From Leptodontidium sp. MPI-SDFR-AT-0119 (Eukaryota; Ascomycota; Leotiomycetes; Helotiales; Leptodontidiaceae): DNA of 64,000 bases. The position numbers and the translations under genes are program-made. Within the stretch, counting starts at the first letter, position 1. Every line of letters begins with the position of its first letter. Location of the stretch: assembly GCA_020726505.1 (NCBI GenBank), contig JAHLEZ010000001.1, forward strand, positions 5,828,001 to 5,892,000, in the 5' to 3' direction. Under the pieces are notes generated by a model. The model searched no databases and was not told the DNA's origin. It saw only the letters and a program-made list of their open reading frames with translations. Below, one piece after another: positions 31,281 through 43,194 of this stretch.

Positions 31281-34019
31281 GTTGATGGATTGAGGTCAAC
31301 GGTGCCCTTCTTGCTACTAGAAATCTCAGAAGTAGATAAGAAGGAACAAAACAAGATCAGAAGACGAGAAAGAGGAAAGGAGATCAGATCAGATTAGATA
31401 AAATCCTCCTCGGCACGAAAAGAAAGCTCCTAGTTCGACCGAGACCGGGAGGAAGACCTGAGTAGAAGTCCTCAACCAATCTCAATACTCTTCACCACAT
31501 CCCATCTCAAATCCACCTATCAAACCTCACCCAACAAGCATCACAAGTGGAGTCGGGAGTGAAAAAATTGCTGCGACGACAAGGCGAGACACCTCGGAAC
31601 CCCGCGCTAAGAGAACTTGTGGATTTGACAAGCCGCTATGAGCGGATCTGATAACCTAATACCATCCTACGCTGGGACCAGCCAGCCAATTAACGCTCGT
31701 TCAGGGGAGATGAGAGGGGAAGAAGCGTTATCTACATCTAATCAGATTGATCGATCGATCGACCGAGCGAGTGATTGCTTGCGTGCTTGGTTGGTTGCTT
31801 GGGAGAATTAGGGAAGAGAAAAAAGAAGAGAGGAAGGAGAGAAAAGCGGGCGGGGGTGTCCGAAAAGGAAGAAGAGAAAAAGTCGTGATCTGATCTAATC
31901 TGATAATATGACCTTCCTACAGTACTTCGAGCTTCATCCTCCGATTGCTTTTTGATCGGCATCGACATCGACCACCTCCTTCCATTTCCAGGGCTGAATG
32001 TGTGTGTATGTCGGCCCGAGGGAGGCATGCTTGATTCAGCTCATTCCCTGCGGCATTCCCCCCGTAACTTTCACGTACGTACAACACACATGCAACTAAG
32101 CATAAAAAGTAATCTTATCTTTCCATCTGCTATGTAGATACACAATTCCCTTTCTGAAGTCTCCAATTGCAAGGTTCCTATGCCTCATCTCACTGCTGTT
32201 GTTTTCTCACGAACCGGCCCAACTGAGAGAAACCGAAGTCGCTTGATTGATTGCTTGCTGGCCAATGAAGCAACCAACCACCTGCTATATTTACATATTT
32301 ACCTGGTAGTAACTCACTTGCGCCCTGGTTCTAATAGATTGCTAAGGGATCTCTTAGGAAAAACAATAGAAAAGAATGCAATGCTTTGAATTAGTTAAAT
32401 TCTAAAACGTGCGCGTGATGGATGGTAAAAGGTCCTTTATGCCTGCGCATAGGAGTCGAAATCCTCTTTTCTTCTCAACTTCTCATCTAAACCCCCCTCT
32501 GGATTCACTCGCAACTTGTTCTTTTAGAGAGAGAAAAAAGCCCCCCCCCCCACAGCAACACCCCAATCCGTTTCAATCCAATCCATTCCACATTCCATTC
32601 TCTTCTCATTTTCACTATTCAACCCAATTAAATCCACCTAGATCACCTAACAGCAAGCCAGCTAGGCAGAAATAGCGAGCTGGATTCAAACCAAAGCAAA
32701 AAATCACGACATACAACCATAAACTAGATTTAAACTGCAATCTAACCCGAACCCATTCAACAACGGCAAGTTAAGTCGGAGGTCGAGTTAAGCCAAGCCC
32801 CCAAAAACTAGTCATAGATTCGGAAATGATACATAACAAAGCCAAAGTGACTGACAAGCAAACACCATCAAAGACGACGGACGGACAACTTAGACGAGAA
32901 CCCAACCCAATGAAACCAAGGAAGCAAACCCAACGAGAACTTGAGATAGAGGAACGTGCAAACCTTCTATTCTTACTTGGGTATTTCTCGCAGAAAGTAA
33001 ACTCGGAGTACCTTGGGACGGTTAAACGTTCTCTAACACACACTCCGTACGTATACTCGCCAAAGGATAGTAGGTAAACGTCGCGCCCGCCAGTTCAAAA
33101 TAGCAGCATATGATGAGGTCACCTCATCTCATTTCATCTCATCTAATCATTGACGTGCTCTGGATCTGTTTGTCGGTCTTACTCACTCGGCCCATTCGCT
33201 CATCAGTCACATTCTACTTTTCAAAGTCAGAAGTCAAAAGGCTGGAAAGGTGTTTGTTTGCTCGCATGTATGTATTTGTAGGATCCCGTAAACTAATCTA
33301 AAAGTCCATCGAAGTGTAAGGGGAAGGTACAGTGTAAAAATCGAAGGGCCCCTGTGCATTCTGTATGCACCTGCATATGCGGGGTGGTGAGTCTGTCAAC
33401 CTATGCTACCTATGTATGTATGCCCCTATCCATGCCATGCATACCCGAGCCGCTCCTATCCCAAGCCCATCCCATCCCAAAATCCATCCCAAGTCCAGGC
33501 CCAAATATCATTCGAAGGAGCAACGCCAAACACAGCCTAGTCCATGTAAAATCCATCCAGAAATGCACACAAACCATCCATAGACATAGGAAAAAGACAT
33601 CATTGATGTGTGAAGTGAAAATAAAGTGAAGTAATTTCATGAATAGCAAAGCAAACAACCCTTCCCTGTGCATAAACTCGTTGCGAAAGCAGGGAAGTGA
33701 AGGTGGTGGAGCTGGGCGGGCTCTGGGTATCAAGCTATCGGCCCAATGCAAAATGCAAACGCAACGCAAACATGATTGATCATGTATGTATGTGGTGTAA
33801 CCCCTGCCACAGTGACATATCCCCATAGGTATTGCCGTACCCTAATCCCATATCCAATCCAGGCATGGTGACAAATGAAAAGTGTCATGTCCGGATTCAG
33901 GTTGAATGAATCATCGCCAACCCCCCGATGCGAATAACCGTCGCAATGCAGTAAGAGTGTGAAAGGAAAAGTCATGAATCGTATGTTGCGTGCTCGATGA
34001 CCAGCAAGAGTCGATGCAT
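31281..34019. other. Long intergenic region
   Basis: About 2.7 kb with no supported gene. Many short frames on both strands lack motifs. The first part is the acyltransferase promoter; a repeated GATC/GATCG run lies at about 31746-31762. A poly-C tract is near 32541-32550. The 33400-33600 part is rich in CCCATCC/CATCC words and probably includes the Fun19-like 3' UTR. Confidence 0.5.
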
Positions 34020-35216
34020 TTAGACGTACTTGAGGATGTACTTCTTGTCGAGCCAGCCGACTTTGTCGAAAGCCGACCAAAGTTTGCTAGCCTTGTTGAC
34101 ATCGATCTTGCAGGCCTGTTGAGCATCCGTCTTCCTGAACTCCTTGTTGATATTGAATGCCTCGATTCTCTTCATGAAGATTCGGCGCTTCGAGGTCAAG
34201 TAGGTAGCACAGTCAAGGCGTAGATTGGCGGCAAGGTGGACTTCATCAGGGTGAAGAAGGTGGGCGTGAGGGTCGGCTCTGAGATCGATAGGAGCACCTC
34301 TCCAATCAACCTTGAGAGAGTTGGGTTTGTTTGGAAGAGTTGAAAGAGGTGGGCAGTAGTCGGGAAGGGCGTTGAAGTCTTTGTCCTCTCGAGCAACTCT
34401 CTTTGCCATGTCGGGAGTAGAGCCTCGATGTCCCTGGGCTGGCTTTGGTGCTCGGGGAGTTTTCGCCACTCTGACGTTACTGCCTGATTTGACAGGTCTG
34501 GGAGCTGGTCTGACTTGTCGTACACCTCCAGCATGCGCAGGTGCAATAGTAGTGTACCGTCTTCTTCCCATCTTCAACATGTTATCCTCTCTCAATTGTG
34601 CAATCTCCCGTTGAGCCCACAGCTTTCGATCCGCATTGAATGCCTGCGCAACCTGTAACTTGAACTCTAGGACGAGCTCATATTCGCTGTGACGGGGAGG
34701 TGAGATCCCTCTGAGAGTCTCTGGTTCCCTAGCCTTAACATACTCGTTCACCATCCGAGAGCGTTCGTGGTCGATGAAGAGAGGAGGTTGAGTAGGGCTG
34801 CTGTCTTGTTGTGGGAAGAGGATAGGATCTCGAACAAGGCTGGAGGGTGTATCTTCTGGGTTGACCGTCTTGGATTCTGGGGAGATGGGTGGCGAGAGAG
34901 GAGCAATGCCTCTGCCCGTCGGATTGGAATTGACTCCCTTCATGGTAAACTCCATTGACGGTCCGGACGTCGGGTGAGGGAAACTGTCTTGTGGTGTTTG
35001 CTCTGGTGGCGAGAGCATCGTGGCTCTAGCATCGAAAGGTCCCTTGTTTTCCATGTTGACGATTCGATTGATACTTGGAAGGAAGGGTTGCGGGGAAGTC
35101 GAATTATATGTTGGTGAGATAGTCAATGGCCGAATGAGTGAATGTGTAGTTGATGGGAAGGAGTCATCGAAGGAAGTCGAAGGGTGCAGGCCACTCGGAG
35201 TTGTTTTGTCATCCAT
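34020..35216 (-). CDS. FUN19: SWIRM domain protein, Fun19-like
   Basis: An intronless frame of 398 residues. Residues 1-250 are Ser/Pro/Thr-rich and disordered with a short Arg/Lys-rich patch (RRRYTTIAPAH, KTPRAPKPA). Residues 290-398 form a SWIRM domain: DYCPPLSTLP, LKVDWRGAPIDL, HLLHPDEVHLAANLRLDCATYL, KRIEAFNINKEFRKTDAQQACKIDVNKASKLW. SWIRM domains bind DNA or nucleosomes in chromatin regulators. The N-disordered, C-SWIRM layout matches yeast Fun19 and its fission yeast relatives, for which histone deacetylase association is known. A shorter start (MENKGPFD) is possible. A long GC-rich leader lies upstream. Confidence 0.83.
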   Translation of the reverse strand: MDDKTTPSGLHPSTSFDDSFPSTTHSLIRPLTISPTYNSTSPQPFLPSINRIVNMENKGPFDARATMLSPPEQTPQDSFPHPTSGPSMEFTMKGVNSNPTGRGIAPLSPPISPESKTVNPEDTPSSLVRDPILFPQQDSSPTQPPLFIDHERSRMVNEYVKAREPETLRGISPPRHSEYELVLEFKLQVAQAFNADRKLWAQREIAQLREDNMLKMGRRRYTTIAPAHAGGVRQVRPAPRPVKSGSNVRVAKTPRAPKPAQGHRGSTPDMAKRVAREDKDFNALPDYCPPLSTLPNKPNSLKVDWRGAPIDLRADPHAHLLHPDEVHLAANLRLDCATYLTSKRRIFMKRIEAFNINKEFRKTDAQQACKIDVNKASKLWSAFDKVGWLDKKYILKYV

Positions 35217-37456
35217 ATCTCGATTGTATGCGCCTCCCCCAGATGCTTCTGGCTAGTTGTGGCAACTCTCGGACTATGTTGCGGATTTGAGGTGTTCTTA
35301 AGTCCGTTGACGGTTCAATCGAAGATGGAGCCTGGCGAACTATGTAGAAAAGTCGAGTTGAGCGTGGGAGTTGAAGGATTGATGAGGGTTGGTCAGCTGA
35401 GTTGTCAGACCGATCGGTTCTTTGTGAATTCCGGACTCTAGTCAATGCGCGGGCAGGCTGGAAGGGTCGAGTGAATTGGTTGAAAGAACGCGGGCGAGAC
35501 AATGGTGAAAGGAATGCGGAAGAGAGTTTCGGAGTGAAGTGGGATAGAGCAGAGGAAGAGAGAGTGAGAGACAAGAAGAGTGCGAGAGGGTGTAAGAATA
35601 AATAGGCTGGCTGCTGGCTGGTAGGCAGGCAGGTGAGCGAGGAGGAGGGTAGGGAGAGTAGTCCGTAGAGCGTAGTGGGATGTGGATGTGGGTGGATGCG
35701 GGTGTGGAGGTAGCCAGCGCAGGAGTGACTGACTGGAGGGGCAAGGGTCGCATGGGCTGGGCTACCACTGGTACCTGATGGGTGTTGGCCTTGCCTAACC
35801 TCACCTCTGCCGCCTTGCCTCAACTCGGAGAAGGTAAGGTGTGGGTGTGTAATAGATGACTCCCTCGTGATATAAGCCCGCCGTATGACCAAGTACTGAA
35901 TGCAGCCCACCTGTCTGTTCAATTCCTTTGCCTGGTCTGGGATGCTCGAAGGCTTCCATATTTGACAAAGTAGTACAGCACTTACCGTACCATGGTAGTT
36001 GAGGCTGGCCACCTGCCTTGAGTCAGTCAAGTTTGGTCGGTCGGTCAGTCAGTCAGTCAAGTCAGTCTGACGGGTATCGGTGGCCCAATGCGCGTGAGGT
36101 CGCTATGTCTGGCTCCCGGCTGGCTGCTCCATATGGATCTCTGGCTCTGACTCTGGCTCTGGCTGGAACTTAGGCAGCGGTTAGTTGGCGTATGCCCGCT
36201 CGATCTGGTTGGCTGGTTGGATGGACTTCCGAATCCTCCTTTGTTTGAAGGCGGCTGTGCTGTGTGTGCTGTTCGGTACTGTGTTGAGCGGCGGAGTGGT
36301 GTTTTGGAGGGGCGCGAACAGCCAGCAACGCGTAATGGAGGTATGCACAGGGGGACTGGAATGTACGAGAAGAAGGCAAAGGGGATTGACCAATGAGGCA
36401 CAGAGAAGAGCAAGGCATTGGGCATGAAGCAATAGATGCGATGCCATGCCATGCCAGATATGTAAGGAAAAGGGGGCCACTCAGCTCTGGAACTGGCTGT
36501 GGCATTGGCTCTGTCTTTGGCGAGAACTGAGAGCCGCCAATTGGGTTTCAATTGGGGGCAATTGAGAGAGAGCGAGAGGGATGGAGGGGAGGGAGGGAGG
36601 GAGGGATGGGGATGGTTGGAATAACCTCGCACCTTGATTGAGACTTGAGACGACTCCGGATTGGCGGGAAAGTGGAGGAGAGGGAGAGGAGGGAGGGCAC
36701 ACAGGCCAGGCGTAGTAGGGTGAGGGAGGGAGGGAGGCAGGTAGGTAGGACAAACATCTCCCGAGAGGCACATCCATCCCATCCCAATCCCAATCCCATC
36801 TCCCGCCTCTCGTCCCATCACATCATCACAGCCTGTGAAGGAATGAAGGCTTCCATTCATGGTCGTTGCGGAGGTCGAGATGTGGTATGAGTCACTCGAA
36901 AATCCATCAAGCGCGAGAAGAGAGGCAGACGAGACAGAAAAGATATGCTTAGCTGCGCACTAGGCTGTATCGGGTATAGAACTAGGCCTACCTGTGGTTA
37001 GGTTAGGCTCCATCGGACTTTACATTAGGCTTCACCGATGGCTGCACAGGGCAGGCCGCTAGCGGGCGCATACCGACGGAGCACTTGCATGAAACTCCAC
37101 TCGTTCATGTTCACGTTCACGCTCACTCTCACGTCGCGGTGAAGGAGGGGTGAAGATTCTATTTTGATATTGGAATTCAATTCAATCCAATCCAACCCAA
37201 TTCAATTCACCCCGCAATCTATGTTGGCGCATTCTCCCTACTCAGTTAATCCGTCAACATCGAATTGGAATCAATTGGCCAATCCAAGCCACATCTTCAC
37301 TGGGCACGCCCTGTGGTAACACCAACTGGGCAAGTCCTCACTCACACTGTTCCACAACTTCGGGCGCGAATCGCGGCATGGACACAGCACATCCAGACTG
37401 CCACAAAGGGATGTTTAGCTTCAGCCTCCAGCCTTTCATCTCCTAAACCATCCACC
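35217..37456. other. Divergent promoter region (SWIRM gene and CDK7)
   Basis: About 2.2 kb. The part near 35400-36800 is strongly strand-asymmetric: purine-rich on plus, pyrimidine-rich on the sense strand of the SWIRM gene, with GGGA/GAGG runs at 36560-36750. Long minus-strand frames here (for example 35209-36030 and 36057-36860) are low-complexity Ser/Pro/Leu translations of these tracts and are not credible genes. A long 5' leader for the SWIRM gene is likely. Confidence 0.5.
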
Positions 37457-38712
37457 ATGGCGAATTCTCCACTCATCGTCCCTGGGGATGCAGACAAAGG
37501 CAGCTCCAGCAAATCAAAACTATCAACCAGCAATGGAGCCTCAAGCGGAGCAACTCCCGAGGCAACCCTGCCCAGCAACGGTGGCCACGATCTAGTAGAG
37601 CAGATGAACGAAGATGAGAAGCATAAATATGTTAAAGGTGCTATTGTCTTTCTATCTTCTTTATAAGCATAATCATACTGACTTGTCTAGGCAGGAAACT
37701 CGGAGAGGGAACATACGCCAATGTCTACCTTGGGCACCTCCGAACCGACCCCTCCAAATTCGTCGCTATCAAGAAGATAAAAGTCCAGAAGGAATACACA
37801 GAAGGCATGGCCCCAGACGCCATCCGCGAACTCAAGCATCTACAAGAACTGTCCCACCCGAACATCATCTCCCTCCTTTCAGTCTTCTCCTCCAAAGACC
37901 AGAACCTCAACCTGGTCCTCGAATTCCTCCCCTTGGGCGATCTAGAGATGTTGATCAAAGACACAGAAGGCGTACGTTACGGTGCGGCAGATATCAAAGC
38001 TTGGATGGGAATGTTGACACGAGCCGTTTGGTTCTGTCATGAGAATTTCGTGCTCCACCGCGATATCAAACCAAACAATTTACTCATTGCCGCAGATGGT
38101 GAGGTCAAGCTAGGAGATTTCGGTCTTGCGCGCTCCTTCGCAGATCCTTACCGTGCCATGACTTCGAATGTCATTACACGCTGGTACCGACCTCCCGAGT
38201 TGCTTTTCGGATCCAGACATTATTCTGGAGCAGTCGATATCTGGTCTGTTGGTTTGGTATTTGCAGAACTAGTCATCAGGATGCCATACATAGCAGGGGA
38301 CACGGAAATGCAACAAATCAACTTGATCTGTCAAGCAGTCGGTACGCCAACAGAAGAGACTTGGCCGGGCGTCACCAAATTGCCCGAATACACAGTTCCA
38401 GACCCGCCGAACCCAATTCGAGGACGTGATCACTACCTGGCTACTTTCGGCACCGCAGGATACGAAGGTGTTGACCTACTCATGAAGATGTTGATCCTGG
38501 ATCCGAGAAAGAGGATTACAGGTCGAGAAGCACTGGAGCATAAATGGTGGGCAGCAGAGCCGAAACCAACTAGGAAAGAAGATCTGCCAACGAAGAAAGA
38601 TGGTTCTGGCGAGAACAAGATAGGAGAGGATCTAAAGAGAAGACCTGGCGTATTAGACGACGATAGAGGACCAAAGGTAGCGAGAAAATTGGATTTCGGA
38701 GCTATGAAGTGA
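37457..38712 (+). CDS. KIN28: TFIIH cyclin-dependent kinase (CDK7/Kin28)
   Basis: Two exons, 37457-37637 and 37691-38712, give about 400 residues. The intron has a GTGCTA donor and a GTCTAG acceptor. It is the kinase of the TFIIH CAK module, phosphorylating RNA polymerase II CTD Ser5/7 and other CDKs. Landmarks are the Gly loop GEGTYANVYLG, AIKKIK, the C-helix MAPDAIRELKHLQEL, HRDIKPNNLLI, DFGLARSF and the T-loop MTSNVITRWYRPPELL with its phosphorylatable Thr. The C-terminal tail (from about 350) is basic. The start in CCACCATGG is preferred; an in-frame ATG at 37265 would add 64 Ser/Thr-rich residues. The N-terminal 60 residues are disordered, longer than in yeast. Confidence 0.93.
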
Positions 38713-41144
38713 TGGGATTCTATATCGCATGGCATACTTCCGGAGTAGGTAGTGAAGCATGGCGTTTAGGGGGCATTGAAAATCGGACTTGTGGGAATAA
38801 ATAGATGATTACTTCAATACCCCTGTCTTTTTTGAATGGACCTGCATTTCGCATTCTAGATTGTCTAGATCTAGACTTCCTGCTTAACAATTCCTAAATT
38901 CCTAAAACGAAATGCGCAAGAATGGGGCCCAATAAATCGTAAACTCACTTTCCTGATTCAGGTAGTTGCATTCCCCTTCTCGTCTCGTCACTAACAGGAA
39001 TTTAATCCGCGGACACACTGGACTTCACAATAGCAAGGCAATGCAATGGAATGCCCTTCTCCCCCAATAAGGACATGAAGTTTTTACCTCTTCAATGCAA
39101 TGCAAATGCAAATGCATTGCCCCATCATCAACATCAACCACTTCAACCCTTCTGCTGTACGGAAGGTAGTTGACGTGTTTCCTCTCATACTCGCTCTCAC
39201 ACACTCACTCACACTCACGCACTCGTATCTCAACACTCCACGTGTCTTGCTTTGTCCAAAGTCAATTCTGTCGTCATTTTTCCGCCATCTGAGTTATTCC
39301 TCAATTAACTTTCCTTCCTTTTCCGGTTTACTTTACTATCCTACGAGGGGTTTCCTTGCCTCTTCGAATCTAGAATGAATAAAGAGAGAAGGAAAAGGAA
39401 GTGCAAGACCCGATTTGTTCCCAGTCGGTAGTTTTCAATGGACTTGCGTTAAGCCAACTGCGTATCCCATACAGTGCAATACGAATTTCCAAGGCAAGCG
39501 CACACAGCGTAGGTATCACCACACTATATTAGTATGGTGTTTTTCTTGGTAGTACAGTAGAAGCGAAGAGGCAGAGGCATGAATAAATGAAATTACAATA
39601 ACAATCATGCACACACGTATCACGCTCGCCCCGTTGAGACTGACCACCTCACCTCACCTCACTTCGCTTCCCACCATACCACACCATGCCCTGTCCATCC
39701 CTTCATCTCCCGACCAGAAACACTCAGCTCAAAGTCTAGATCTCGCACACCCTCCTCTCGCGACCATCGATCATCCAGCTCGTGAAACAGATCATCTGGC
39801 GATAGTGCTAAACATTTGGGGGTCATGAAGAAGATGTCACATGGCCCACTTCTTTTGGATCCAATCCAGGCCAGGTTCTTCATTCATCCTGGCTCGGGGA
39901 TGGGATGGATGATCGATCCATTTTCACATGCCACGCCCACACTTGTCTCAGCTGCCCCTCCCCCATTCTTCATTCCTCCCCTCTCCCCTCTCCATCTCCA
40001 ATTCCCAATTCCTCAATCCCTCCCTCCCCTCCACCAAAAAGACAACCTACGAAAGAAGCGCAATAAACGCCTCAATTCAATCCTATGCCGAGATCCCCCA
40101 CGTCCACTCCAATCCATCCATCTGATCTCCAATCCATCCCGTCCCGTCCTGCTGTTGCTGTAGTTAGTACTATTTAGACTTTCCACCCATCATGCGCACG
40201 CTCATCATCCCGGCGGTCAAATGAAATACGGCCAAAATGCAATGCACTACTAAGTATGCACCTACTTCTAGCTACAATGCAAGGAGGGATCGTGGCGTCG
40301 TACCCGTGTGATCGACGTCGGCGTGCGGGAAAACAATCGATAAATCGTAATCGCTATCGATAAACCCCTCCTTTCATCCTTATCGCCACGATAACCTTAT
40401 TATGACTCGGTCTGTGTGTGTTTGGAGAGAAGGGACGGGAGATGAGATGAGATGTGTGGAGAGCGGTGAGTTTGAGTTGAGTTTAGGTTGTGTCGGATGA
40501 GGGTAAGTTTTATTATGGCTGGTATTGATATCATGGTGGTGCTCTGAATTGCCCATTTATCAGTCGAGGAAATCAGGTCAGGGCTGATGTTTTTAGGCAC
40601 CTAAGGGAGAATCAGTAGTGATCATGTGATGGGTGGAAAGTCGAGGTCGTGTGACTTCCATCCGTTCTGACGAAAACATCCTCCAATTCTTGGGATGCGG
40701 GTATCGCGAGTAAGGAAGACGTTTATTTCACGGAACGATCTTCATCGAGGTTTTTGCCCCCTTTTATCAGAAGCTAGTGTTTTGTTCGAAGAGTATATTC
40801 AAGCATTGCCGATCATATTCGTAGGTAGGTGCCAAGTAGTCAAGATTGAAGCCGTGAGCTGTTCGGTGGCAGCCCGATTTCAATGATACACCCATCCTTT
40901 CTACTTCTTTGGAGATCGGATGCATGTCTCGTACGGAGCCAGACTAGAATTGAGAAATTGTTTTTTACACTCTCGAATCAGAACCAAATTGTGAAGACCC
41001 TTTACATGCACTTTTCCTAGCCACGAATCCCTGAGAGGAAGGATAATGAATGGATTTTTAAAGGAAGGACCTATTTCTGGGCTCTTTCTATTCTTCTCTC
41101 GGGCTGACGACACTTCTTTACTTCCACCCCTATCTCAACTGCTT

Positions 41145-41222
<78 letters not shown>

Positions 41223-41604
41223 CTTACGTCCAAGACGTATCTAAACTTGCTGAACCACAACTTTGACCTCTAAGCGAGCTCCTCATATTTCGCGGGTCTT
41301 AGAATAAATCCATTCCAAACAATGTTTGTCTACTTTTGGTCAAGCCATGAAGAGCATCGACACTTTAACCTTTGTAAGAGGCACATTCTGCGGTGAATAC
41401 CGATATATATTTGCGTGATAGTGAGACAGTATTGGCAGGGAGTATGCCAAAGGAGCCAGTTTATATTATTTCACAGAGCAGCCTTGACAAGTACTATATC
41501 AACATAGAATTTGAAAAGGACGAGCAACTGTGACTTAAGGACACGCATTACTTGAACATATATCACACAGCGCTGTATCTTGAATAAATGGCGTCCTTGA
41601 TTCT
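38713..41604. other. Long intergenic region
   Basis: About 2.9 kb with no supported gene. Short frames lack domain content. It includes CT- and CCAT-rich words (39600-40150) and the CT microsatellite at 41146. Confidence 0.5.
41146..41217. repeat. (CT)36 microsatellite
   Basis: A perfect dinucleotide run of 72 bp. It lies about 390 bp beyond the 3' end of the Fungal_trans_2 gene. Length is probably polymorphic between strains. Confidence 0.95.
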
Positions 41605-43194
41605 CTACTCACAACTGGCAGCTTCCACATAAAACTCCTCGCACAGGTCTCCACATCCTTGATGAGAATATACAACACTCTCCATCACATATCGACACTC
41701 ACTCCAAGATGAGAATCCCAACTGGCCGCATAATTTCACAACAACAGATCCCAACTGCTCCCGAACTACCGGATCCGTTGAGACTGTCCCGCCCAAAATG
41801 GCACACCACAGTAGGATCTGGAGTCTCTCCAACCGAGGACCGCCATGAACAGCAGCATTGATAGTGCTTATAGCCCGCCCAATCTGTGCTGACAGTGTCT
41901 TGTGGACACTGGAAAGCGGTAGAATACAACGCAGAACTAGATTCACATATATCTGGGCACCTAATCTAATGACTTCAGCGACGGCCCCAAGCGGTGAGTC
42001 CTTACCATAGTCAGAGATGTGGTCAGGGGAAAAGCGCATCAGGAGAAGTCCCTGTTCTACAAGGGTGCGTTGATGACTGAAATTCCACATTTGCTCAGGA
42101 GTAACGAGCCTCGAATATGAAGAGGCCAAGATCCGGGTAAGTTCTCGAAGCTGCGATAGCACACCCTGCAGTTGCAGGCTAATGGAGCTGCCAACATATT
42201 CCACAAGCCCGTTTGGAACTGGACTTGGAGGTATTGTCCACGGTCCTTGCTGGATGAATAATGGCTTCCCTGTTGTAGCCGTTGCGAAACTACAGTCAAC
42301 CCTGCGACACGAATGCCTTATTAGCGGTGCTGGCAAGATGTCATGAGACGCGGATCCTGACCAGTTCAGAGCATGGCGCGCCAACTTCCCGAGACTGTCG
42401 ATGCCGCCGCGTGAAGCAACCATGGATTGTAAGCCATTCAAATGCATTTGGCTGGAGTTACAATCCCCCTTAAGATTCTACCCCAAAAGGCATCAGCAAT
42501 CAACAAATGACCATACACGACGAGAGCAGGACAGAACATTACCTCATAAGCTGCGATTGCAACCACGGCGAGAATGGTATCGTCGCCTACTACCGGATTC
42601 TCATTGTTGAGGGTAAGCTTGACTTGGATAATGGCCTGTCCGATATGATATAAAGCTAAGAGTTGAAGTTTCTCAAGCGAAAGCTTATGGTGGTAAGCAG
42701 CACTAAGTGCCAGTGTTGCATGGAAGAGTGCTTCACTTTTCATTGCCACTTCTAACCATAAACCTTGGTGGGAGGTGATGGCACCTTGAGTCCGCGACAC
42801 CATCCTCGGCTGGAAACATGTGACCCCTGGAAGAGTATATATTAACATTTGGAGACGAACAGCAGTCCTCAGTTTGACCACTTTCACTCCACCAAGCATG
42901 CATGGACAAGTGACTGCCGAATACACAGGGCTTACAGTTGTTCACGAACGCGGGCATGTAGAATCGCCATTGGGTCGGGGGATGAGCAAAGATCAGAAGA
43001 GGCAGCCGCGCTTGTTGTGAATCTAGCAAAGATGACCCAGAGTCACCGGCGGCCCTGCGTTTCGCTCGATGAACATTTTTCATAACGTGACGCCGGACCC
43101 TTTTTCGGGTCTGCGCCTTTTCGGAATCATCTTGCTGCCACACAGGAAGGAAGAGTAGCTTCTGAGCCAGTCCGGTGGAGGTGTGCTCGCTCAT
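41605..43194 (-). CDS. Fungal_trans_2 domain regulator-like protein
   Basis: The last exon is 42468-41605; it joins the preceding exon (ending 42543) in phase across a 74-nt intron (GTAATG...TTAAG). The protein has the Fungal_trans_2 pattern: LPGVTCFQP, HQGLWLEVAMKSEALFHATLALSAAY, the KAIxxV-like helix IGQAIIQVKLTLNNEN, DDTILAVVAIAAYE, then MHLNGLQSMVASRGGIDSLG. The N-terminus, from the probable ATG 43194, has the basic segment QTRKRVRRHVMKNVHRAKRR found in relatives that lack a Zn2Cys6 cluster. Between about 42930 and 43050 the frame changes and I could not find a convincing splice pair, so either an intron is missed or the gene carries a frameshift. Such proteins are putative transcription regulators of unknown targets. 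Confidence 0.65.

Noticed and set aside
35209..36860. Minus-strand frames of 267-273 codons upstream of the SWIRM gene
   Set aside because: Their translations are Ser/Pro/Leu/His low complexity from pyrimidine-rich leader DNA, with no domain.
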